Shown: positions 17,748 through 25,125 of the stretch, piece after piece
How positions within the stretch are numbered: the stretch's first letter is position 1
Layout of the letters: every line of letters starts with the position of its first letter
Assembly: GCF_023544445.1 (NCBI RefSeq)
Contig: NZ_JALPVJ010000004.1
Location: 372,001-436,000 of the forward strand
DNA from: Actinoplanes sp. M2I2
Lineage (GTDB): Bacteria > Actinomycetota > Actinomycetes > Mycobacteriales > Micromonosporaceae
Reading direction: 5' to 3'
Length of the DNA: 64,000 nucleotides
Translations under genes and position numbers: made by a program
Notes under the pieces: model-generated
Databases searched by the model: none
Told to the model about the DNA's origin: nothing
Seen by the model: only the letters and a program-made list of their open reading frames with translations

Positions 17748-20354
17748 GTGCGCGAACGCGCGCCCTTGCCTACGCTGGAGCCCGGACCTGTCTCCGATGC
17801 GCTCAGCGACTGGAAGACTTCCTTGAGTAATACCCAAAGCTCCAACGACGACGCGACCGGTCGGCAGCTCTCGCTGCTCATCGGTCTCGTCGTCGTTCTG
17901 GCGTCAGGCGTCGCCGCCGCCGACCTCTGGTACGCGATCACCCATCCGCAGCCCGTCCCCCACGTCGGTCTCCTCGCGCTGGTGGTGATCGGCGCCGCCG
18001 TGGCAAACCGCGTCAAGGTCTACGTCCGCGTGCGATCCAGCCGCAACGGCACCACCTGGGGCGAGATCCCGATCCTGGTCGGTCTGGCTTTCCTGCCCCA
18101 CCTGTGGGTCGTGATCTGCTCCGTGGCCGGCATCGCCATCGTCAAGATCATGGGGCGGTCCGCGCCTCAACGAGCGATCTTCTCGCTCGCGAAGGAAGTT
18201 CTGGTCGTCAGCGCCGCCGGCCTGGTCCTGTCTCTCGCCGGCGCACCACCGGTGCCGCACTCGCTCCTCGTCACCGGCGTCGCCGTCGTGCTGGCGTACG
18301 TGACGATGTCGCTGGTCGACGAACTCGTCTTCCTCCCGGTCATCGCCGTCGCGTCGCGCACGACGATCCGGCGGGTGATGGGCCGCTACCTGGGCGACCG
18401 GCTGATCGCGCACGTCTTCCGGCTCGCCACGGTCGTCTACATCATCACCATCCTCGCCACCGGGGCCAGCCCGCTGCTGCTGGGCTTCGTACCGCTGCTC
18501 ATCGCCTGCCTGCACCTCTGGCACTCGCGGCAGTTGCGCACCAAGGAGGAGCGGCGCTCCTGGCGGGAGCTGGCCAAGACGACCGACGAGCTCAACTCGG
18601 TCGAGCTCACTCAGGTGCTCCACGTGGCCGCGACCCAGGGCGCACGCGTCTTCTCCTCCGACGGGGTCGAGATCGACCTGACGGCCAGCGGCGTCGACCG
18701 CGTGGTCCGCGCGCGAGGCAGCGACGTGGTGCACGACGGTCCTCTGCCCAGCCGCGACGCCTACGTCACCGAGATCACGGCTGACCTGGAGACCGGCGAC
18801 CATACGTACCGCGCCGGCCTGCTCACGCTCGGCTTTCACGGCCGGGTCAAGCTCAACGAGTTCGAGCAGTACAAGCTCAAGACCTTTGCCGCGGCGCTCT
18901 GCACGGCCATCCGGAACGCCACGGCGTACGCCGAACTGCAGCGGCTCAACGAACAGAACGCCTACGACGCGGCCCACGACCCGCTGACCGGTCTGGTCAA
19001 CCGCCGCGAGCTCTACGAACACGCCGGTCAACACTTCCCCGGCCATTCCGGGGACGGTGTGACCGCGCTGCTGCTGATCGACCTCAACCACTTCAAGGAG
19101 GTCAACGACACGCTCGGGCACGCCGCGGGTGACGCCGTGCTCCGCGAGGTGGCCCGGCGGCTGGCCGACGCGGCGACGCCCGGCGACCTGGTGGCCCGGC
19201 TCGGCGGCGACGAATTCGCCGTGCTGATGACCGACCTGACCACCCCCGCCCTGGCCACCCACCGCGCCAAGGCGATGCTCGCCACCCTCGCGGGAAGCGT
19301 GACCGTGGAAGGCATGCGGATCACCGTCGAGGCGGCCGGCGGCATCGCGCTCGCGCCCGGCAGCGGTGGCGTCAACGAGCTGATGCGACGGGCCGACATC
19401 GCGATGTACCAGGCCAAACGGGCCGGGGTGCAGACGGCCACGTACGCACACGCCCAGGACACGGCCGACGTCAGCCGCCTGGTGCTAGGTGGCGAGCTGC
19501 AGCGCGCGGTGGCCGAGCACGAGTTCGTGGTCGACTTCCAGCCCATCGTCGACCTGGGCAGCGGCGAGGTGATCGCGGCCGAGGCGCTGACCCGGTGGCA
19601 CCACCCCGAACACGGCTACCTCACGCCGATGGAGTTCCTGCAGACGGTCGAGCGCTCGGGTCGGCTGCCGGCGTTCGCCGACGCGGTGCTCGACCAGGCG
19701 CTCGAGGCCTCCGACGTGTGGCGGGAGGCCGGTTTCGACCTGCCCGTCGCGGTGAACGTGTCGCCCCGCAGCCTGCTCGACCCCAGCTTCCCCGAGGCGG
19801 TGCTGGCCCGTCTGCGCCGGCACGCGGTCCCGGCCGACCGGCTGATCTTCGAGCTCGCCGAGACGCTCACGCTCAGCCAGCTGGACGTGGTCGGGCGCGC
19901 GCTGACGGAGTTGAGCGAGGCGGGCGTACGGCTGGCCCTCGACGACTTCGGCACCGGCGTCACCCCGCTGTCGGTGCTGTCGCACATCCCGGTCCACCAG
20001 CTCAAGATCGACCGCGAGTTCGTCGGGGCCGTCCAGACGTCGTCCGAGGCCGCGGCGGTGATCCGCTCGACGGTCGACCTGGCCCGCAGCCTGCACCTGA
20101 CGGTGATCGCCGAAGGGGTGGAGAGCGAGCCGCAGAGGCACGCGCTGTGGGCGCTGGGGTGCGTGGCCGGCCAGGGACACCTCTTCGCGCGGCCGATGTC
20201 GGCGGCCCGCCTGCTGGCGACGTTGCAGCGCGGGACGGCGGGCCGGCCCGGCGCGCTGGCCGCGTCGTTGCACGAGGGTGGAGCGGTGGTCCGCATGTCG
20301 CGGCGGCGGTCCACGGGTACGGGAAGATCGACTCTGCCACACTTGCCGGCGTGA
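17748..20354 (+). CDS. Membrane GGDEF-EAL cyclic-di-GMP protein
   Basis: About 868 residues. Six or seven membrane helices fill roughly residues 45-260, followed by a cytoplasmic linker domain, a GGDEF domain ('DPLTGLVNRREL', 'LLIDLNHFKEVNDTLGH', 'RLGGDEFAVLM') and an EAL domain ('AEALTRWHHPEHG', 'VNVSPRSL', 'FELAET', 'LALDDFGTG', 'LKIDREFV', 'IAEGVES'). Both catalytic signatures are intact, so it may both make and break cyclic di-GMP; membrane sensing input is inferred. No I-site RxxD is evident before GGDEF. The start is uncertain: GTG 17748 directly follows the leader peptide, TTG 17823 is preceded by GGAAG, and the frame stays open back to 17592. Confidence 0.88.
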   Translation: MRERAPLPTLEPGPVSDALSDWKTSLSNTQSSNDDATGRQLSLLIGLVVVLASGVAAADLWYAITHPQPVPHVGLLALVVIGAAVANRVKVYVRVRSSRNGTTWGEIPILVGLAFLPHLWVVICSVAGIAIVKIMGRSAPQRAIFSLAKEVLVVSAAGLVLSLAGAPPVPHSLLVTGVAVVLAYVTMSLVDELVFLPVIAVASRTTIRRVMGRYLGDRLIAHVFRLATVVYIITILATGASPLLLGFVPLLIACLHLWHSRQLRTKEERRSWRELAKTTDELNSVELTQVLHVAATQGARVFSSDGVEIDLTASGVDRVVRARGSDVVHDGPLPSRDAYVTEITADLETGDHTYRAGLLTLGFHGRVKLNEFEQYKLKTFAAALCTAIRNATAYAELQRLNEQNAYDAAHDPLTGLVNRRELYEHAGQHFPGHSGDGVTALLLIDLNHFKEVNDTLGHAAGDAVLREVARRLADAATPGDLVARLGGDEFAVLMTDLTTPALATHRAKAMLATLAGSVTVEGMRITVEAAGGIALAPGSGGVNELMRRADIAMYQAKRAGVQTATYAHAQDTADVSRLVLGGELQRAVAEHEFVVDFQPIVDLGSGEVIAAEALTRWHHPEHGYLTPMEFLQTVERSGRLPAFADAVLDQALEASDVWREAGFDLPVAVNVSPRSLLDPSFPEAVLARLRRHAVPADRLIFELAETLTLSQLDVVGRALTELSEAGVRLALDDFGTGVTPLSVLSHIPVHQLKIDREFVGAVQTSSEAAAVIRSTVDLARSLHLTVIAEGVESEPQRHALWALGCVAGQGHLFARPMSAARLLATLQRGTAGRPGALAASLHEGGAVVRMSRRRSTGTGRSTLPHLPA

Positions 20355-22552
20355 CAGATGCAGGGCAGACGACGGGCAAACCCGCAGCTGAGGAGCCCGT
20401 CGCCGAGGGAGGACCCGGCTCGGATCCCGGGGTATCGCCCGCGAAGAGCGACGTCGCTCCGCCGGTTTCCGCCACCGATACGCCGGTGGAGAGCGCGTCC
20501 CCGGAGCCGGCCACAGAGGACGATCCGCCTCCGGCAACTGAGGACCTGCGGTCTACCGGCGCCCCCGCGAATGCGGCCGGCGACGACGTGAAGCGCGGCC
20601 TGTCCGACGGCGCGAGCGACGAGGCCCAGGACGACGAGGCCCAGGACGACCGGGCTCCGGGGGACGAATCCGGCGCTACAGACGGCAATGAAGATTCTCG
20701 GACAGACAGTGACGGTCTCGCCGAGGCGGGGACAGAAGGCTCCAGCGCAGCGGCCGGATCCGTAGCAGCGGAGGCGGAAAGCACCGAGGCGGCAAAAGCC
20801 GACGATTCGGTTGAGGCGAAGGACGAGAGTCCCGTTCCAGCCAAGGACCACAGCTCTGTCTTGGTTGAAGACGACACCGCCGGCTCGGTCGAGGAGTCCG
20901 AAGACACGATCGAGAACCCGGAGCCCGCGGCATCCGACCATGCCGGCGCTCCGACCGGCATGGTCGTCGTCGTCAGCGAGAAGCCGATCACGGCGGAAGA
21001 CGCAGATCCGATCACAACAGCCCGGATCACCCCGAAATCCGCCAAGGGCTCGGCACCGGACGTTCCAACCGCTCCACCGGGAGGGGATCGTGACGAGCCC
21101 CCGGCCGAGTCGGCAGCTCCCCTCGCCGAGAACGCGACCGTCCCGACCACACCCGCGCAGGCCGACCCGGAAGAAGGCGGACCCCGTACCGGGATCGGCC
21201 GTTTCTTCACCCGCGTCGATCAAGCGGCCGGCGGTTATGCGGTCGATCTGACCCTCTACGCCCTGTCGGCGGCGTTCGCCCTCATCACCGCGCTGAACTC
21301 GACACTGCTGCCGCACCGCGCCTGGGGCACGATCGCCGTCTGGTCGTACTCCGCCGCGTTCCTCGTCGCCGGTCTGCAGTTCGCCGGCTACCTGATCACC
21401 CGGCGACGCGCGACCGGAGCCGGCCGATCGCGGTCCGTCGCCGCGCTGTTCGGCAACGGCGGCCGGGCGGCTGTCACCTGGACCGTCTGGGGCGCGGCGG
21501 CTTTGCTCCCGCTCGTGGTTCAGGCCGTCCAGCGCGCCGGCGGCCGCACCGATCGGGCCCAGGAGGAAGTGCTGGTCGTCGAGCACATGGGTGAGCGGCT
21601 CCTCAACGAGGGCACGCCGTACCTCTCGCGGGACGCGATCGCCGCGCTGCCGGCCGACGAACGGCTGACCGGCTACAGCCCGTACCAGCCGGGAATGTCC
21701 ATCTTCGGCCTGCCGCGCGCCCTCTTCGGCGACGGCTGGTGGACCGACTCACGGGTGTGGTTCGCCCTGTTCACCGCCGCGATCCTGATCGCTGCCGTGG
21801 TGCTGCTGCACCCTCGATTCTCCCGGCGGCCCTCGGTCGCGCGGTCGTTCGCCACCGTGCGGGCGCTGCAGGCTGTGACTGTCCTCCCGATCTGCGCTCT
21901 CACGCTCGCGACTGGCGGCGACGACATCCCCGTGCTCGCTTTCTGTCTGCTCGCCCTGACGCTCGCCGCTACGGATCGTTACGGCTGGGCCGGTGTCGCG
22001 ATCGGCGCGGCCGCCGCCTGCAAGCTGATCGCGCTCCCGGTGGTGGCTGTCCTGGCCGTACTGGCCCTGGCCGTCGGGCGCGGCGGGCGCTTCCTGCCGG
22101 GCGCGATCGGCCTGCCGATCCTCGTGCTGGTCGCGCCGTTCCAGGTCGACCAGGACGGGTTCCTCGAGAACGTCATCCGCTTTCCCCTGGGGCACGGCCT
22201 GGTGACCAGTCCGGCCCAGTCGCCGTTCCCGGGCTACCTGCTCAGTCAGAATGTGCCCAACGGCCGGTACGTCGCTCTGGGGTTGCTGCTCGCGGTGGCG
22301 CTCGTCATCACCGTACGGATTCTCTGGTGGCGCCCGCGTAGTGCCGACACCGCTTCGCTGATCTGCGGCTGGGGTCTGCTGGCGGCGATCCTGCTGATGC
22401 CGACGACGCGGTTCGGCTATCTGCTCTACCCGATCGCGTTCCTGGTCTGGGCCGGCGCCCTGCGTCCACCGCTCGGCAAGATCGGCTCGGACAGTGCCTC
22501 GGAACCGCTCGGCACTCAGCAATCACACAGCTCCAAGTCGCCCGCTGGATGA
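20351..22552 (+). CDS. Polytopic GT87-like membrane protein with long acidic N-terminus
   Basis: 733 residues. The first ~280 are Ala/Glu/Asp/Pro-rich and disordered, with short repeats such as 'DDEAQDDEAQDD'. The remainder has about ten membrane helices with 'VVEHMGERLLNEGTPYLSRDA', 'GYSPYQPGMSIFGLPR' and 'AAAACKLIALPVV', a pattern resembling DUF2029/GT87 glycosyltransferases that use polyprenyl-phosphate sugars. GTG at 20351 overlaps the stop of the GGDEF-EAL gene (GTGA), implying co-translation with it. Sugar and acceptor unknown; linkage to a cyclic-di-GMP protein may hint at surface glycan control, which is inference. Confidence 0.7.
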   Translation: MTDAGQTTGKPAAEEPVAEGGPGSDPGVSPAKSDVAPPVSATDTPVESASPEPATEDDPPPATEDLRSTGAPANAAGDDVKRGLSDGASDEAQDDEAQDDRAPGDESGATDGNEDSRTDSDGLAEAGTEGSSAAAGSVAAEAESTEAAKADDSVEAKDESPVPAKDHSSVLVEDDTAGSVEESEDTIENPEPAASDHAGAPTGMVVVVSEKPITAEDADPITTARITPKSAKGSAPDVPTAPPGGDRDEPPAESAAPLAENATVPTTPAQADPEEGGPRTGIGRFFTRVDQAAGGYAVDLTLYALSAAFALITALNSTLLPHRAWGTIAVWSYSAAFLVAGLQFAGYLITRRRATGAGRSRSVAALFGNGGRAAVTWTVWGAAALLPLVVQAVQRAGGRTDRAQEEVLVVEHMGERLLNEGTPYLSRDAIAALPADERLTGYSPYQPGMSIFGLPRALFGDGWWTDSRVWFALFTAAILIAAVVLLHPRFSRRPSVARSFATVRALQAVTVLPICALTLATGGDDIPVLAFCLLALTLAATDRYGWAGVAIGAAAACKLIALPVVAVLAVLALAVGRGGRFLPGAIGLPILVLVAPFQVDQDGFLENVIRFPLGHGLVTSPAQSPFPGYLLSQNVPNGRYVALGLLLAVALVITVRILWWRPRSADTASLICGWGLLAAILLMPTTRFGYLLYPIAFLVWAGALRPPLGKIGSDSASEPLGTQQSHSSKSPAG

Positions 22553-22562
22553 CACAGCCTTG

Positions 22563-22568
22563 TACCGT
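22563..22568 (+). promoter_or_regulatory. -10 element for a leaderless zinc-ribbon gene
   Basis: TACCGT ends seven bases before ATG 22576. This supports that ATG over the upstream in-frame ATG at 22549, which lies inside the end of the preceding gene. Confidence 0.45.
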
Positions 22569-22575
22569 CTGTGGG

Positions 22576-22992
22576 ATGCAGATGACCTGTCCGAAGTGTC
22601 ACGGCGAGATGCGAGTGTACGAGCGCAGCGGCGTCACGGTCGACCAGTGCACCGAGTGCCGAGGGATCTTCCTCGACCGTGGTGAGCTCGAGAAACTGTT
22701 CGAGGCCGAGTCGAATTTCAACACTCGCCAGGCTCCGCCCCAGTCCGCGCCGCCCCGTCCGGCCGGCGCCCCGCCCGCGCCGGGTTACGGTCAGCCGCAG
22801 CCCGGTGGCTACGCCCCGCCGCCGCCCCCGCCGGGTTACGGCGGCCAGCCCGCCCCCGGCTACCCGCCGGCTCCGGCTCCCGGTCACTACGCCCCGGCTC
22901 CGGCCTACGGCCACCACGGCCACTACCGGCGCCAGGGTCACCACGGCCACTACCGCCAGAAGAAGAGCTTCCTGCACGGCCTCTTCGACTGA
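22576..22992 (+). CDS. TFIIB-type zinc-ribbon protein with His-rich tail
   Basis: 138 residues. The N-terminal ~45 form the zf-TFIIB domain: 'MTCPKCHGEM' and 'QCTECRGIFLDRGELEKL' supply the four zinc cysteines. The middle is Pro/Gly/Tyr/Ala-rich. The last 30 residues are His-rich with a duplicated 'HHGHYR', followed by a basic, hydrophobic end (KKSFLHGLFD). Function unknown; the family is common in actinobacteria. ATG 22549, in an ATGA overlap with the upstream gene, is an alternative start that would add nine residues including a fifth and sixth cysteine. Confidence 0.8.
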   Translation: MQMTCPKCHGEMRVYERSGVTVDQCTECRGIFLDRGELEKLFEAESNFNTRQAPPQSAPPRPAGAPPAPGYGQPQPGGYAPPPPPPGYGGQPAPGYPPAPAPGHYAPAPAYGHHGHYRRQGHHGHYRQKKSFLHGLFD

Positions 22993-22997
22993 GGCCC

Positions 22998-23052
22998 GCT
23001 GACGTTCGCCCGCCGGCCCTCCGACATGCCGCAGGGCCGGCGGCACGTCAGC
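22998..23052. terminator. Bidirectional nested hairpin terminator
   Basis: An 11-bp perfect stem CCGCCGGCCCT/AGGGCCGGCGG (23010-23020 and 23033-23043) is nested in a 7-bp perfect outer stem GCTGACG/CGTCAGC (22998-23004 and 23046-23052). It fills the 66-bp gap between two convergent genes. No U-tract, as is common in actinobacteria. Confidence 0.65.
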
Positions 23053-23058
23053 ACGCCC

Positions 23059-24273
23059 TCACCACGTCCCGTCGTCGCGCACCCGCCGCGCCGGACCGTC
23101 CCCGGTGAGCAGCCCGGTCAGCGCCTCGTCGAGCGTGCTGCCGACAAACCACTCCCCGGCCTGGTCGAGCACGAAGACCCGCCCCAGCTCGTCGATCGCC
23201 ACCACCGCGTCGCCGCCCTCGATCCCGATCGGGAAGAGCGGCGCCCCGATGACCTCGGCCAGTTCGGCCAGCGTGGCCGCCGCATAGGCGCCCGGCACCG
23301 GGTCGAGCAACAGCAGGCGGATGGCCCGGCGCAGTCCCGGCCCGCGACGGGCGCACCGCACCCCCGGGAAATCGGCCACGGCGACGCGCGCCGCCTCGAA
23401 CGGCCGCAGACGTCCGCCGGAGGCCTCGACGGCACGCTCGATCGCCGCCTCACCGAGTGATCCCGTTCCCGGGCCGATCCACCCGCCGCCGGCCAGCGTC
23501 CGCGCCACCTCGTGCGGGAAGCGGCCGGCCACCGGCACACGCTCCGAGCCGTGCCTCCACTCGCTGGCGTAGGCCCGGTCCGACCACGGCAGCACCGCGA
23601 GGTCGACCAGCACGCCGATGCAGGTCTCGCACGGGCGGAACTCCTGGCCGCCCAGGGGGTCGCCCTGGTCCCGTACGAGGAAAGCCCGGAAATCGGCCTC
23701 GACCAGCCCGGCTCTCGCCTCGTCGAGCGTGATCTCCCCTCCCCGGGCGCGGGACGCCTCGTGCAGCGCGTCGGAGAGGGCGATCAACTCGGCGTGCCGC
23801 TCGGCGCCGCGCACCCGGGCCTGCGCGCCCAGCATCTCGAGGCGATCCACCACCAGCGGATGGTGGCCGATCCGCTGGTCACCCTTCGCACCCTGTGACC
23901 GGTACAGCCGATCACCCACGGTGAGATGCGCGACCGTCGTCGGCGTCGGCCGCCGCCGGGTCAGCCGAAGCAGCGAGACAGCCGGATCCACTGTGCCCGG
24001 CGGGGTGGGCCGTCGGTCCCGATAGATCGCGACGATCTCGTCGGTCGGGACCCCGGGCCAGGTGGAGATCACTCCGGTCTCGCGGTCGATGACCGTGCGG
24101 GCGCCGTCGCCGGGCACAGCCGGCACGGTGGCCGGCCGGCGCGTCCAGATCACATAGCCGAGGTCGAACTCGGCCAGCATCGGCTCACACCCGTATCCGC
24201 GCTGCTCGGACTCGTTGCGCGCCCACCGCGCGGCGATCTTCTCGGCCTCGGTCCGCGTGATCACCGTGTTCAT
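23059..24273 (-). CDS. YwqJ-type deaminase / SUKH-3 immunity domain protein
   Basis: 404 residues in three parts. Residues 1-95 resemble YrhB-type immunity domains ('TRTEAEKIAARWARNESEQ', 'TVIDRETGVISTWPG'). Residues 100-235 carry a zinc-deaminase signature, H160-A-E162 and P214-C215-x-x-C218, as in YwqJ-like deaminases of toxin systems. Residues 250-404 look like SUKH-3, a domain that neutralises contact-dependent toxins: 'HEVARTLAGGGWIGPG', 'ADFPGVRC', 'GEWFVGSTLDEALTGLL'. It is divergent from a WXG100/toxin operon with 98 bp of shared promoter region. Whether the deaminase domain is active, a toxin relic or a decoy cannot be seen. Start ATG 24273 follows AAAGGGG closely. Confidence 0.75.
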   Translation of the reverse strand: MNTVITRTEAEKIAARWARNESEQRGYGCEPMLAEFDLGYVIWTRRPATVPAVPGDGARTVIDRETGVISTWPGVPTDEIVAIYRDRRPTPPGTVDPAVSLLRLTRRRPTPTTVAHLTVGDRLYRSQGAKGDQRIGHHPLVVDRLEMLGAQARVRGAERHAELIALSDALHEASRARGGEITLDEARAGLVEADFRAFLVRDQGDPLGGQEFRPCETCIGVLVDLAVLPWSDRAYASEWRHGSERVPVAGRFPHEVARTLAGGGWIGPGTGSLGEAAIERAVEASGGRLRPFEAARVAVADFPGVRCARRGPGLRRAIRLLLLDPVPGAYAAATLAELAEVIGAPLFPIGIEGGDAVVAIDELGRVFVLDQAGEWFVGSTLDEALTGLLTGDGPARRVRDDGTW

Positions 24274-24371
24274 CCCCTTTCGAAGCGTGAACCTGATCGC
24301 CCGTGGCGACGTTCGCAGATTGAAGTTAACCGAACACGCAAAGTCCCGACACGGACGAGGGGTGTGGCCCG

Positions 24372-24797
24372 GTGGCTGTTACGACGAACCGCGACGCGAA
24401 TCGGGAACTGCGCGACCGTTTCGCGGAGGTGCACGAACGATATGCGCGTCTGCGGTCCGATTTGGATGATCTTCAACGCCGTCTCGAAGCTGTTCGCGTC
24501 ACCGTCGTCTCCACCGACGGACTCGTCCGCGTGACGGTCGGCCCCCGGGGCGAACTGATCGACTTGCGGTTGATTCGCCGGGCCACCCGGAACATGGACA
24601 GCGAATACGTCTCCCGCACGATCGTGTCGACTGTCCACACTGCCGCGCAGCGCGCGGCGGAGCGCGTTCAGTCTTTGCTGGGCGACTATCTGCCGGCCGA
24701 TTCGGGTGCGCTTCGCTATCTGCGCGATCACGATTTCGGTTCGCTGCTCGGACGGTCCGACGAGATCGTGCAGGACCTGGCCGGCCGCCATGAATGA
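24372..24797 (+). CDS. YbaB/EbfC-like protein
   Basis: 141 residues. A heptad-like helix ('RFAEVHERYARLRSDLDDLQRRLEAV' region, residues 14-40) is followed by the YbaB core, 'VRVTVGPRGELIDLRL', and a C-terminal helix. YbaB proteins are small dimeric nucleoid-associated proteins, but in actinobacteria divergent copies regularly sit before WXG100 and toxin genes, where they may act as chaperones or exported partners; that role is unproven. Start GTG at 24372. The next gene overlaps it by eight bases. Confidence 0.75.
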   Translation: MAVTTNRDANRELRDRFAEVHERYARLRSDLDDLQRRLEAVRVTVVSTDGLVRVTVGPRGELIDLRLIRRATRNMDSEYVSRTIVSTVHTAAQRAAERVQSLLGDYLPADSGALRYLRDHDFGSLLGRSDEIVQDLAGRHE

Positions 24798-25125
24798 CGC
24801 CCGGCTGTGGCTCGACGCCGAGGAGGCCCTCGCCGGCTCAAGCGCCCTGAGCGCGGCCGGCGAGGACCTGGGCGCGCGCCGCAACCGGGCCGGCGCCGAG
24901 ATCGCCGCGGCCAGTTCCGCGACGCCGTGGGGGCGGGACGAGTACGGCCAGTCCTTCGAGCGGCACTACCGGCCGTTCGAGCAGCAGGTTCTCGAGGCGT
25001 GGGAGCAGCTCTCGGCGTACCTGTCCGGACTCGGCGACGCGGCCGCGCAGTCGGTGCGTGACAACGTTCAAGCGGACGCCGACGCGGCGGAGCGCGTCCG
25101 CTCCACCTATCGGAGCCGGCCATGA
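24790..25125 (+). CDS. WXG100-like / ESX secretion-associated small protein
   Basis: 111 residues, almost entirely helical, with 'AAASSATPWGRDEYGQSFERHY' in the middle (residues 40-60) and long flanking helices, the size and fold expected for WXG100-like partners of type VII-exported toxins. The exact W-x-G is replaced by 'PWGRDEYG'. ATG 24790 is chosen because it begins the coding signal; it overlaps the YbaB-like stop by eight bases, and its own stop overlaps the toxin ATG (ATGA), so the three genes are translationally coupled. Confidence 0.7.
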   Translation: MNDARLWLDAEEALAGSSALSAAGEDLGARRNRAGAEIAAASSATPWGRDEYGQSFERHYRPFEQQVLEAWEQLSAYLSGLGDAAAQSVRDNVQADADAAERVRSTYRSRP

